IMG/VR virus record: IMGVR_UViG_3300009537_003934
Location: 1 to 40,964 of that record
DNA length: 40,964 bases
Source of the DNA: a virus
Reading direction: 5' to 3' (one strand)
Within the stretch, counting starts at the first letter, position 1. The number at the start of each line of letters is the position of its first letter. Shown piece after piece: positions 13,283 through 22,437 of the stretch. A program made the position numbers and the translations under genes. The notes beneath the pieces are model-generated. The model had not been told where the DNA came from. It searched no databases and saw only the letters and a list, made by a program, of their open reading frames with translations.

Positions 13283-14309
13283 TTATGTCAGCTATAGGAA
13301 AAATAAAATATTAAGATATATAGATTCTATTAAATATGCTCATAGGATTTTCCCTCCAAGTTTACAAGTTTCCCTTAGTGATTATTGCGTTAATAAGTGT
13401 ATAACTTGTAGTCATTGGAAAATGGAAAACAAGCAAATCATAAATTATCAGGTGCTAATAGATTTTTTAGAATTTGGTAAAAAAAATAATCTTGAAACAG
13501 TATGCTATAGCGGTGGTGACCCATTTATATATAAAAGATTAAATGAAGTTATGGAGTGGCATTGCAGGAATGATATAGATTTTGGTTTTATAACATCTGG
13601 GCATTTATCAGATTTTATCAGCTTGCATTTACTTTCTAAATCAAAATGGGTAAGAGTTAGCCTTGATTCTATTAAAAATTATAATTTATGCAGAGGCGGT
13701 ATTCTTTTTGAGAATATTGACAAATCGATTAAGCAAATGACACACTGTAATATTAATGTTGGATTAGGAATAACATTACATAAGCATAATTATAAAGAAA
13801 TAAAAGAGTTATTTGATTATGCGATTTTTAATGGTATTAAAGAAGTAAGAATTTGGTTTGTCAGAGGTATGCCGGAATTGAATATTCCGAATAACGAATA
13901 TGATATAAAACCTATTTTAGATAAATATATAAACAAATTTGAAAAACTTAAAATCTCTAATAATTTAAATTCTGCTTTTAATATTTTATCAAATGAATAT
14001 AAAGAATCATTAGAATTTAAAAATTGCCATGCGGTTAAATATCAATTATTTATAGCTGCTTCTGGTATGATATATCCTTGCTGTATTACCGGTGGAGATA
14101 CTAATGATTCAAGTAAATGTGATTCTATAGGTGATATTAGTTTTATAAGCCCAAAAAGAGCATGGGATTTTGTAGTGGAGAATATAGAAAAATTTAGTAG
14201 AAAAAATATACAGAACTTACCTGAAATTTGCAGAAATAACTGTATCTTGAGATTATCCAGCATAAATCATATAGTAGAAAAAGAATTAAAAAATAAAGAA
14301 TTTATCTAA
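13269..14309 (+). CDS. radical SAM protein with SPASM-like C-terminus
   Basis: 346 residues. The radical SAM cluster motif CVNKCITC (CxxxCxxC, about residues 39-46) is followed by the GGDP-type SAM-binding element (VCYSGGDPFIY) and an LDSI strand. The C-terminal part holds further Cys: NCHAVKY, IYPCCITGGD and PEICRNNCIL, typical of SPASM or Twitch auxiliary Fe-S domains. Such enzymes modify peptides, sugars or nucleic acids by radical chemistry. It ends the nucleotide island and precedes dnaE by 20 bp. Substrate unknown. The partner gene context favours a nucleotide or DNA substrate, but peptide maturation is possible. Confidence 0.75.
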   Translation: MKSYNYVSYRKNKILRYIDSIKYAHRIFPPSLQVSLSDYCVNKCITCSHWKMENKQIINYQVLIDFLEFGKKNNLETVCYSGGDPFIYKRLNEVMEWHCRNDIDFGFITSGHLSDFISLHLLSKSKWVRVSLDSIKNYNLCRGGILFENIDKSIKQMTHCNINVGLGITLHKHNYKEIKELFDYAIFNGIKEVRIWFVRGMPELNIPNNEYDIKPILDKYINKFEKLKISNNLNSAFNILSNEYKESLEFKNCHAVKYQLFIAASGMIYPCCITGGDTNDSSKCDSIGDISFISPKRAWDFVVENIEKFSRKNIQNLPEICRNNCILRLSSINHIVEKELKNKEFI

Positions 14310-14329
14310 ATTATCTTCTCAAGGAAACA

Positions 14330-17300
14330 ATGCCAATTAGAAAATTTTCGCATTTGCATACCCATAGTCAATATAGCATACTTGATGGTTTAGGCAAACC
14401 AGATGATATTTTTAAAAAGGCAAAAGAGTTAAATTTTAAAGCTATAGCGATTACAGATCATAGTAATATGGATGGTTATGTTAAATGCATAAAAGCTTCT
14501 GAAGAAACCGGAGTTAAATATATTCCTGGATGTGAACTTTATATAGTAGATTCAATAGAAAATTATAAGAAAGTAAAAGCTAAAGGCATAAAAAGAACTC
14601 ATATAACAGTTTATGCCATGAATAATTTAGGTGTTACCAATCTCTTCAATATCCTCAATAGAGCCAATTCAGATAATAATTTTTACAAAAGACCATTAAT
14701 TGAATGGAATGATTTAGTAGAGCTTAAAACATCTGATTTATATTTTGGCACTGCCTGCTCAAGTGGAATCAATATAAGAAAAGATAGAGTTAATATTATT
14801 AAAATGTTTCTTAATAAAATAAGTGAAAAATTATTTATTGAAGTAATGCCTCATCTTATGGATGAACAAAAAGAAGCAAATTTTAACGGTATAAAATTAT
14901 CAGAACAATTTAATTTACCATTGATTGCTACTAATGATAATCATTATATAAATTCTAGCGATAGTTACTATCAGGAAGTTTTGCTTGCTATGCAGACAAA
15001 AGCAAAATGGAATGATCCAAAAAGATGGAAATTTAGTATTACCGGATTATATATGCGTACAGAAAAAGAGATGGAAGAAGTATTTAAAGAACAAGGGATT
15101 CTTGACAAAAAACAGATAATAAATTCTTTAGAAAACACATCAATTATTTCTGATAATTCTAATTGTGTTTTTAAACAAAAGAAAGTGGAATTGCCTGTTG
15201 TATATGAAGATAAAAAACAAAGTGATAAAGATACGCTTGAAAGCCTTGTTATAGATGGTTTTGAAAATTTAATAGTAAATAGAAAAAATTTATCTGACAA
15301 AGAATACAATATTTATTGTGACAGGATAGAAGAGGAACTTGGTTTAATTCATAAATTAAATTTTGATGGATATTTTATTCTTGTTTATGATTTTGTCAAA
15401 TGGGCAAAAGAAAATGATATTCTTGTTGGGCCTGGAAGAGGATGCTTCACTCCGGATTCTAAAGTTTATATTTTAGATTTTTCTGAATCAGAATTATGTC
15501 AATGTAAGATTAAAAATATAATAGATGGCGATAAAGTTATTACTCATAATGGAAGTATTGGGACAGTTCTAAAAAAATTTGAATATTATATTGATGAAGA
15601 AATAATAGAAATTCATATGAGTGATGGCAAAATTATTCAATGCACAAAGGATCATAAAGTATTTACAAAAGACGGCTTAAAAATGGCTTGTGAATTGACT
15701 GATAAAAGCAGTTTGATAGAAAGTAAAATAATATTTGAAGGAAATATAATTGGCGAATCAAGTTTATATTACAACCAAGTTAATTATATAACTAATAAGC
15801 ATTATAAAGGCAAGGTTTATGACTTAGAAATTGACAAAGGGACATATAATATAGAAGGTTTAGGGGTTCATAATTCCAGTGGGGGCAGTCTTGTAGCTTA
15901 TTGTTTAGGAATAACCGGTGTAGACCCAATTCAGTATAATTTACTATTCGCAAGATTTATATCACCAGCAAGAATAGATTTACCAGATATAGATTTGGAT
16001 TTTGAAGATAGGAAAAGACATAAAATAAAAGAATATCTTGAAAGTAAGTATGGGAAAGATTGTGTTGCTTCTATTTCAACATTTGCTGAAATGAACGGTA
16101 GAGGTGCATTAAGGGATATAGCAAGAGTATTTAGTGTGCCACTAATAGAAGTTGATAAAGCGGCAAAAGCAATCGTTGTAAGAGGCGGCGGTGATATAAG
16201 AAGTACATTCTCAATAAAAGACGCATTTGATACTTTTGAAGAAGGTAAACTATTTTTAAAGAAATATCCAAAAGTTTCACAAACAGCTATGGCTATGGAA
16301 GGTACTATGAAAAATACAGGCATACATGCCGCAGGTATAGTTGTTTCTTTAAATTCTTTGCAATCTGGCCTTCAAGGTTATGTTGCAAAAAGAAGAGATA
16401 TTCACGCTATAAATTGGGATAAAGAAGATCTTGAGTATATGGGATTAATGAAACTTGATATACTTGGCTTAAATATTCTTTCTATACTGAGTCAATGCTC
16501 TGATTTTGTTGTAGCAAATGGTGGTAAAAAAATTGATTTTTATGGTATGACTGAATTTACAGATAAGAAAATATTAAATGAATTTAATATTGGCAATACA
16601 ATAGGTGTTTTTCAATTTGAATGTATTTTTGAAGATACTATTATTGGAATCAAAAATAAAATAGAAATAAAGAAAATTATTGCAGGAAGTAAAACAGAAA
16701 GCATTACAGAAGATGGTAAAATAATTTTTAATAAAGTAAAAAGGATTGTCAAAACCGGAGTTAAAAAAGTATTTTTATTAACTCTTGAAAAAACAGATAT
16801 ATTAGCTACAGAAGAACATAGATTTAAAACAAGAAATGGATGGAAAAAATTATCAGAAATTACTATTAATGATGAAATACTTACTTTTACAAATTCTTAT
16901 TCCAAGATATTAAGCATCCAGCAATGGAAAGAAGTAGAAACGTATGATATGGAAATGGAAAACAGAAAATTTCCTAATTATATTGCTAATGGAATAGTAG
17001 TTCATAATTCTTATGGGATTCGAAAATTAACATTTCAATGCGGCGTCAAAGAATTTAAAGATATTTATGATATTAATGCTCTTTTTAGACCCGGAGCATT
17101 GCGTTCAGGATTAAGTACGGATTATGTGGCAAGAAAACATGGTCAAAAAAAATATGGAAAAGTGCATGAAGAAATATCAAAAATAACAAAAGATACTTAT
17201 GGAATAATTTTATATCAAGAACAAATAATGAATTTGTTGTATAATCTTGGTGGTTTACCTTGGAAAACAACAGATATGGTAAGAAAGGTAGTTTCAAAAT

Positions 17301-19366
17301 CAAAAGGTATAGAACAATTCCAAAAATTTAAAGGAATGTTTGTAAAAGGTTGCCTTAAAAGAACAAGTATGAGCAAAGAAGAAGCTGGTGCGATATTTGA
17401 TGAAATGAAGCACTTTGGAAATTATGGTTTTAATTTATGCGTAAGTGAAAATACAAGGGTAACAACTTTTTATAAAGATTCCAAAACAGAAATGACTATA
17501 AAAGAAATGTATTTAAAAAAACCTAAATATGTTTATTCTTATGATATAAAAGCAAAAAAACAAATTAAAACTTTAATAAAAGACATAGTTAAATGCGGAA
17601 GGAAAAAAGTATTTCAATTACGTTGCCTATCTCCTTTAAGTATTAAACACATCACTACAACCAATGAACATAAATTTTTAACAGAAAATGGATGGCAACA
17701 ATTAAAAAATTTAAAAGTAGGAGATAAAATTCTCACAAAACGTAGTATTTATGATAGGCAATATTATGATAAATATGGAGGTGAATTTGAGTTTTCTATA
17801 ATAAGAGATATTAATTATGCAGGATATGAAGAAACTTATGACATTCATGTAGATCATTTATGCCATAACTATTTAGCTAATGAATTTGTTGTCCATAATA
17901 GTCATAGTGTTGAATATTCAGTTATTGCATGGCAATGCATGTATTGTAAAGTTTATCATCCGCTTGAATATATGCAGGCATTATTATCTTATACCACAAA
18001 AAATAAAGATAGATTTCAAGTATATATAGATGAAGCTTTGAGGCTTGAAATAAAAATAGAATTTGTTGATATAAATATATCAGATTCTATTGAATGGAGA
18101 TTTAATAATGGCAAATTATATGTACCATTTATTGCAGTAAAGAATATTGGTGATAAAGCTGCTAAAGAAATTGTAAAAGCAAGAGAATCTGGCTATAAGA
18201 ATAAAGAAGATTTTATGAATAAGATAAACAAAAGAATAATTAATATTCGTATAAGAAAAGCTCTTGAAACTTCCGGCGCATTCAGGGTATGGGATAGCAA
18301 TAGTCATGATATTCAAAAAGCTGTTACTATGTATGATTTTACATGGATAAAAGATAAGCAATATAATACATGGAATGATTTTGTATCAAAAACTTATGAA
18401 TTGGGTCCATTAGGTCAAAAATGTGACGTTAATAAATGGTATTTTGGCTTAATGACTGAACTTAAATTTGGTTATCACGCTAAAGGTAAAAGTGGGAAAA
18501 TAACTGAAAGTTTAAGAAATATACTTGGTACTTCTGAATCTCTTGGCGGCGCATACGGGTTTTTAAGAAATACTGACAGTGAATATGGTATGGTTACATT
18601 CAATGTAGAAATGTTTTACCATTTAAAAGAAAGGATAGAACGTTGCGCAAGAAAATTTATTTTAGTAAGAGGTATGCCGGATACATTTAGTAATAATATT
18701 ATAGCGGATAGATTTTATGATGAAGACGATTTCTTAAAATGTAAAGTTCCGTTAAATATATATGAGTCAAAAAAACCTGACTATGATTTTAATAATACTA
18801 AAGATTGTAATAAATGTAAATTATCAGAAGAATGCTCTATAAAAGTTAATACTGAATATAATTCTAATATAGTAATACTTGGCGAGGCTCCTGGACGTGA
18901 AGAGCATAAAATAGGCAAACCATTTTTAGGAGCGGCTGGTTCTGAGTTATTTAGTACATTAGGAAAAATGGGAATAAATCGAGAAGATGTAACCGTATCT
19001 AATTGTTGCAAATGTTTTCCGTCTAAAACAAAAACACCTACAGATAAACATATAAAAACTTGTACTGAGCATTATTTAAAAAAAGAATTAGAAGCTATCA
19101 AGCCGATATTAATCCTTGCTTTGGGGAATACAGCTTTAAAATTTGTTAAAGACGAATCTTCCGGAATAAGAGATCTTAGCGGTAAAACAGAATGGAATAT
19201 AAAATTAAACTGTTGGGTTACATATTGTGTTCATCCAGCTTCTGTAATTTACGATAAAGGAGCAAATGGTGAGATTTTCAATAATTCTTTAAAAGCTTTT
19301 GTTGATAATATTAAAATGATTTCAGGTATCCATCAGGATAAGTGGAGAAAATATCATGTTTTTTAG
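14330..19366 (+). CDS. dnaE: DNA polymerase III alpha with three inteins, fused to UDG
   Basis: A 1678-residue precursor. Order: PHP domain (HLHTHSQYSILDG at start, about 1-280); polymerase palm with GPGRG/SSGGS split by intein 1; catalytic Asp in PDIDLDF (D553, D555) and KLDILGL (D710); fingers interrupted by inteins 2 and 3; a helix-hairpin-helix-like part (about 1290-1340); a linker or OB-like region; then a uracil-DNA glycosylase (about 1485-1678). The glycosylase has GEAPGREEH (1518-1526), VHPASV, and the family-4 iron-sulfur set C1493, C1496, C1562, C1578, whose 3- and 16-residue spacings match that family. Removing 427 intein residues leaves about 1251. AAGGA ribosome site. This is the replicative polymerase of the element. 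Confidence 0.9.
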   Translation: MPIRKFSHLHTHSQYSILDGLGKPDDIFKKAKELNFKAIAITDHSNMDGYVKCIKASEETGVKYIPGCELYIVDSIENYKKVKAKGIKRTHITVYAMNNLGVTNLFNILNRANSDNNFYKRPLIEWNDLVELKTSDLYFGTACSSGINIRKDRVNIIKMFLNKISEKLFIEVMPHLMDEQKEANFNGIKLSEQFNLPLIATNDNHYINSSDSYYQEVLLAMQTKAKWNDPKRWKFSITGLYMRTEKEMEEVFKEQGILDKKQIINSLENTSIISDNSNCVFKQKKVELPVVYEDKKQSDKDTLESLVIDGFENLIVNRKNLSDKEYNIYCDRIEEELGLIHKLNFDGYFILVYDFVKWAKENDILVGPGRGCFTPDSKVYILDFSESELCQCKIKNIIDGDKVITHNGSIGTVLKKFEYYIDEEIIEIHMSDGKIIQCTKDHKVFTKDGLKMACELTDKSSLIESKIIFEGNIIGESSLYYNQVNYITNKHYKGKVYDLEIDKGTYNIEGLGVHNSSGGSLVAYCLGITGVDPIQYNLLFARFISPARIDLPDIDLDFEDRKRHKIKEYLESKYGKDCVASISTFAEMNGRGALRDIARVFSVPLIEVDKAAKAIVVRGGGDIRSTFSIKDAFDTFEEGKLFLKKYPKVSQTAMAMEGTMKNTGIHAAGIVVSLNSLQSGLQGYVAKRRDIHAINWDKEDLEYMGLMKLDILGLNILSILSQCSDFVVANGGKKIDFYGMTEFTDKKILNEFNIGNTIGVFQFECIFEDTIIGIKNKIEIKKIIAGSKTESITEDGKIIFNKVKRIVKTGVKKVFLLTLEKTDILATEEHRFKTRNGWKKLSEITINDEILTFTNSYSKILSIQQWKEVETYDMEMENRKFPNYIANGIVVHNSYGIRKLTFQCGVKEFKDIYDINALFRPGALRSGLSTDYVARKHGQKKYGKVHEEISKITKDTYGIILYQEQIMNLLYNLGGLPWKTTDMVRKVVSKSKGIEQFQKFKGMFVKGCLKRTSMSKEEAGAIFDEMKHFGNYGFNLCVSENTRVTTFYKDSKTEMTIKEMYLKKPKYVYSYDIKAKKQIKTLIKDIVKCGRKKVFQLRCLSPLSIKHITTTNEHKFLTENGWQQLKNLKVGDKILTKRSIYDRQYYDKYGGEFEFSIIRDINYAGYEETYDIHVDHLCHNYLANEFVVHNSHSVEYSVIAWQCMYCKVYHPLEYMQALLSYTTKNKDRFQVYIDEALRLEIKIEFVDINISDSIEWRFNNGKLYVPFIAVKNIGDKAAKEIVKARESGYKNKEDFMNKINKRIINIRIRKALETSGAFRVWDSNSHDIQKAVTMYDFTWIKDKQYNTWNDFVSKTYELGPLGQKCDVNKWYFGLMTELKFGYHAKGKSGKITESLRNILGTSESLGGAYGFLRNTDSEYGMVTFNVEMFYHLKERIERCARKFILVRGMPDTFSNNIIADRFYDEDDFLKCKVPLNIYESKKPDYDFNNTKDCNKCKLSEECSIKVNTEYNSNIVILGEAPGREEHKIGKPFLGAAGSELFSTLGKMGINREDVTVSNCCKCFPSKTKTPTDKHIKTCTEHYLKKELEAIKPILILALGNTALKFVKDESSGIRDLSGKTEWNIKLNCWVTYCVHPASVIYDKGANGEIFNNSLKAFVDNIKMISGIHQDKWRKYHVF
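15443..15874 (+). other. mini-intein 1 (144 aa) in dnaE
   Basis: Residues 372-515. It begins with Cys (CFTPDSKV, block A), has the block B histidine in CTKDHKVFTKDG, and ends with block F/G YDLEIDKGTYN...GVHN followed by Ser. It interrupts the polymerase motif GPGRG|SSGGS. No LAGLIDADG or HNH endonuclease fits in this length. Confidence 0.9.
16622..17008 (+). other. mini-intein 2 (129 aa) in dnaE
   Basis: Residues 765-893. It begins Cys (CIFEDTII), has block B ATEEHRFKTRNGW, and ends VETYDMEMEN...IVVHN before Ser. The insertion is in the conserved VFQFE|S motif. At 129 residues it is close to the minimum for splicing and has no endonuclease. Confidence 0.9.
17438..17899 (+). other. mini-intein 3 (154 aa) in dnaE
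   Basis: Residues 1037-1190. It begins Cys (CVSENTRV), has block B TTNEHKFLTENGW with KVGDKI, and ends EETYDIHVDHLCHNYLANEFVVHN before Ser. It splits the YGFN-SHS motif between the -1 residue Leu (often Lys in DnaE) and SHS, near but not at the site of the cyanobacterial split DnaE intein. No endonuclease. Confidence 0.9.
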
Positions 19367-19407
19367 TAGTTGTTCGCAAGATTTTGTATATTAAAACTGG
19401 AGGGATT

Positions 19408-20403
19408 TTGAACATATTAATAACAGGGATAACAGGTTTTGTTGGGTCGCATTTAGCAGATTATATCTTATCTTTAAATAAAGGTCATAAAGTTTTTGGC
19501 TTAACAAGATGGAGGAGTTCTAAAGATAATATTAAACATATATTAGATAAGATAGATTTATTAGATGGAGATTTATTAGATCCATTTTCTTTAATTCGTG
19601 TTTTAACTGAATCAAAACCAGACATAATATTTCATTTAGCCGCTCAATCTTATGTCCCTACAAGTTATAATGCCCCTTCTAATACTTTAATGATTAATGG
19701 AATTGGAACTATTAATTTATTAGAAGCGATTTTAATGCTGAGTCAAATTGAAAATTATTACGGTAATCATTATCCTATTATTAGTATTTGTTCATCAAGT
19801 GAAGTTTATGGTCAGGTAGAAAAAGATGAAGTTCCGATTAAAGAAACAAATCAATTAAGACCTGCTTCTCCTTATGCAGTTAGTAAAGTTACAGAGGATA
19901 TGCTTGGGCGGCAATATTGGGATTCTCATAAATTATATACCTTAATAACAAGAGCTTTTACTCATACCGGAGCAAGAAGAGGTGAAGTATTTTTTGTTTC
20001 TGCTTTTGCCAAACAAATTGTAAAAATAGAAAAAGGATTACAGGAGCCAATTATAAAAGTAGGTAATTTAAATTCAGTAAGAACTATTTGTGATGTAAGA
20101 GATATAGTAAGAGCTTATTGGATGTTAGTAAATTCAGAATTTAAAGAATATGGGCAAGTATTTAATATTGGTGGAGTAGAAACATTTACAGTAGGAGATA
20201 TTTTAAATAAACTAATAGCCATTTCTTATAAAGAAAAAGAATATTTCAAAATAAAAGTAGATCAAGATTTATTAAGGCTTTCTGATGTAACTTTACAAAT
20301 TCCTGATTGTACTAAATTTAAAAAAGTTACGGGATGGGAACCTGGAATTGAAGTTAATGATACGTTAGAAAGCGTATTGAATTATTGGAGGCAGAAGCTT
20401 TGA
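19408..20403 (+). CDS. GDP-sugar 4,6-dehydratase (GMD/DmhA-like)
   Basis: A 331-residue extended SDR. NAD(P) motif ILITGITGFVGSHLADY at the start; FHLAAQSYVPTSY; catalytic SSSEVYG and SPYAVSKV (Tyr-xxx-Lys); then RAFTHTGARRGEVFFVSAFAKQI, typical of GDP-mannose 4,6-dehydratase and of DmhA/WcbK, which acts on GDP-manno-heptose. Given HddA and HddC in the same cluster, the heptose substrate is the more likely one (inference). TTG start chosen for the GGAGGG site; an upstream frame start lies within the dnaE 3' end. It opens the sugar cluster. Confidence 0.8.
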   Translation: MNILITGITGFVGSHLADYILSLNKGHKVFGLTRWRSSKDNIKHILDKIDLLDGDLLDPFSLIRVLTESKPDIIFHLAAQSYVPTSYNAPSNTLMINGIGTINLLEAILMLSQIENYYGNHYPIISICSSSEVYGQVEKDEVPIKETNQLRPASPYAVSKVTEDMLGRQYWDSHKLYTLITRAFTHTGARRGEVFFVSAFAKQIVKIEKGLQEPIIKVGNLNSVRTICDVRDIVRAYWMLVNSEFKEYGQVFNIGGVETFTVGDILNKLIAISYKEKEYFKIKVDQDLLRLSDVTLQIPDCTKFKKVTGWEPGIEVNDTLESVLNYWRQKL

Positions 20404-20432
20404 TTGACACATTCCTAAATAAAGAATTTATT
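20404..20432 (+). promoter_or_regulatory. candidate promoter for the E1 genes
   Basis: TTGACA (20404-20409) starts right after the previous stop codon; a 17-bp spacer leads to TTTATT (20427-20432, four of six bases). The start point would fall just before the palindrome at 20444. Confidence 0.4.
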
Positions 20433-20443
20433 TTTGCGTGTTG

Positions 20444-20459
20444 GATGATAATTATCATC
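20444..20459. promoter_or_regulatory. perfect 16-bp palindrome, possible operator
   Basis: GATGATAATTATCATC is its own reverse complement and lies about 5-20 bases after the expected transcription start of the promoter at 20404. That position would suit repressor binding to DNA, or a hairpin in the leader. Confidence 0.4.
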
Positions 20460-20485
20460 GTAATAGTGAAATTACTGAAGAAAAA

Positions 20486-21391
20486 ATGAATATTGATTTA
20501 GACTTAGAAGTGAAATTATATAAAAAAATGTATTTGATAAGAGCTTGTGAAGAAGCAATTATTAAAGAATATCCAAACAATCAAATGAAAACTCCTATGC
20601 ATATGAGTATGGGTTCAGAACATATAGCTTCCGCAATTTGCCTGGCATTAGGCGATAAAGCGCAAATATTTTGTTCTTATCGCTCTCATGCCCCTTTCTT
20701 AGCAAGAACAGAAGATACGGATCAATTCTTTTTGGAAATGTATGGTAAAAAAGAATCTGTAGTAGGCGGCAAAGGCGGCTCAATGCACTTATGTTATCCT
20801 GATAAAGGGTTTATAATGTCATCTGCTATAGTGGGAAGTCAAATCTCAGTCGCTTGCGGTTGGGCTTGGGCTAATAAACAAAAAAACAATGATAAAATTG
20901 TAGTTGTATTTTTTGGAGATGGAGCTACTGAAGAGGGTGTCTTTTGGGAAAGTTTAAATATAGCTTGCCTTTATGAGTTGCCTATAGTGTTTGTTTATGA
21001 AAATAATGGATTAGCTGTTCATACTTCTGAAAAAGATAGAAAGGGGCATAAATATTTTATTGAAGCAGTCAAAAATTTTAATTGTAGAGTAGAAGATAAT
21101 TTTGGTTTTGATGCGGAAACTATTCATAGAGTTATTGAAAATTATGCCGATTGCAATCTTCAAATACCCTTATTTTTAGAAATTAAATATTTTAGGATGT
21201 TAGAGCATGTCGGTATAAATGAAGATTATGATGCTGGATACAGAATAAAACCTGATAATAATATTGATCCAATAAAATACCAAAGACAAAAATTAGTAAA
21301 TAAACTTGGCAGAGATTATGTTCATAATGAAATCGATAATAAAATAGATATTATGATTCAAAAAAGCATACATTTAGCTAAATCAAGTTGA
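20486..21391 (+). CDS. TPP-dependent E1-type dehydrogenase, alpha subunit
   Basis: About 301 residues from the ATG at 20486 (GTG at 20438 is possible but overlaps the palindrome). Typical alpha-subunit blocks: MHMSMGSEHIASAICLAL; FCSYRSHAPFLAR; GGKGGSMHL; and the thiamine diphosphate motif GDGATEEGVFWESLNIA...YENN (GDG to N). It forms an alpha2-beta2 enzyme with the next gene. E1 pairs normally decarboxylate 2-oxo acids. Here, without E2 or E3 and inside a sugar cluster, the acyl or hydroxyalkyl unit may be passed to a nucleotide sugar to make a branched sugar (inference). Confidence 0.8.
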   Translation: MNIDLDLEVKLYKKMYLIRACEEAIIKEYPNNQMKTPMHMSMGSEHIASAICLALGDKAQIFCSYRSHAPFLARTEDTDQFFLEMYGKKESVVGGKGGSMHLCYPDKGFIMSSAIVGSQISVACGWAWANKQKNNDKIVVVFFGDGATEEGVFWESLNIACLYELPIVFVYENNGLAVHTSEKDRKGHKYFIEAVKNFNCRVEDNFGFDAETIHRVIENYADCNLQIPLFLEIKYFRMLEHVGINEDYDAGYRIKPDNNIDPIKYQRQKLVNKLGRDYVHNEIDNKIDIMIQKSIHLAKSS

Positions 21392-21393
21392 TT

Positions 21394-22437
21394 ATGGAAA
21401 AAATAACTTATTGCGAAGCTATTAATAAAACTCTTCATTGGAAAATGGAGAAAGATAAAACAATAATAGTATGTGGAATAGGCGTACCAGATCATAAAAA
21501 TGTATTTGGCAGTACTGAAGGGTTACAGAAAAAATTTGGTAAAAATAGAGTTTTTGACACGCCGTTATCAGAAGACGCAATGACAGGTTTTTGTATTGGT
21601 ATGGCTATGAATGGAATGAAACCAATACATATCCATATAAGAGCTGATTTTGCTTTATTAGCTATTAATCAAATAATTAATATGGCTTCTTCCGTTAGTT
21701 ATATTTCTAATAATCAATTAAAGTGCCCAATAGTCATTAGAATTATAATTGGCAGAGGATGGGGGCAAGGTTTCCAGCATAGTAAGAGTTTATTTTCTTT
21801 ATTTACTCATATTCCTGGATTGAAAGTCATTGCTCCATCTACCCCGTCAGATGTTATTGAAATGTTAAGCCTCGCTATTATAGATAATAATCCAGTTATA
21901 TGCTTTGAACATAGATGGCTTTATTGGCAGAATGGAATTTATAATAATGATTTTGAACATGTTTTACCTTATTATAGCTCTAAAAATATATTATCTGGTA
22001 AAGATATAACTATTGTCAGTTATTCATGGGGCATTGTAGAGTCAATGCAAGCGGCAAGAGTTTTAAAAGATAAGCATAATATATATGCCGACGTGGTTGA
22101 TTTAAGAGTTTTATCTCCATTAGATACCAAATATATAATTGATTCAATTGAAAAAACTCATAAATTATTAATTGTTGAAGATGATTGGTTAAGTAATAGT
22201 GTTGGTAGTAATTTAATAGCTATTCTTTGTGAAAAAGGAGTATTAAGTAATGTTCAAGTTAAAAGAGTGGGTTGGGAAAATATTCCTTGCCCAACAGCAA
22301 GGCATCTTGAAAATAAATTTTATTATAGTGCTGAAACAATAATTAGAAAAGCGGAAAGAATGTTCGGTTTGAGTAAAAGTGATTTATCTGATGTAGATTT
22401 TCACTCACATGAGAATAAATTCATAGGGCCATTCTAA
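21394..22437 (+). CDS. TPP-dependent E1-type dehydrogenase, beta subunit
   Basis: About 347 residues. It has the transketolase pyrimidine-binding domain (FDTPLSEDAMTGFCIGMAMNGMKPIHIHIRADF, with Glu for cofactor activation), then GRGWGQGFQHSKSLFSLFTHIPGLKVIAPSTPSD, and the C-terminal transketolase domain (DITIVSYSWGIVESMQAARVL ... VVDLRVLSPLD). The PCPTARHLENKFYYSAETI end is typical of E1 beta. ATG at 21394, 2 bp after the alpha stop, indicates coupled translation. The final C-terminal tail is short. Confidence 0.8.
   Translation: MEKITYCEAINKTLHWKMEKDKTIIVCGIGVPDHKNVFGSTEGLQKKFGKNRVFDTPLSEDAMTGFCIGMAMNGMKPIHIHIRADFALLAINQIINMASSVSYISNNQLKCPIVIRIIIGRGWGQGFQHSKSLFSLFTHIPGLKVIAPSTPSDVIEMLSLAIIDNNPVICFEHRWLYWQNGIYNNDFEHVLPYYSSKNILSGKDITIVSYSWGIVESMQAARVLKDKHNIYADVVDLRVLSPLDTKYIIDSIEKTHKLLIVEDDWLSNSVGSNLIAILCEKGVLSNVQVKRVGWENIPCPTARHLENKFYYSAETIIRKAERMFGLSKSDLSDVDFHSHENKFIGPF

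Noticed and set aside
15931-16323. 130-codon minus-strand frame inside dnaE
   Set aside because: It lies wholly opposite the polymerase palm coding region and has no ribosome site.
15443-17899. Homing endonuclease domains in the inteins
   Set aside because: All three inteins are 129-154 residues, which leaves no room, and no LAGLIDADG or HNH motif is present.
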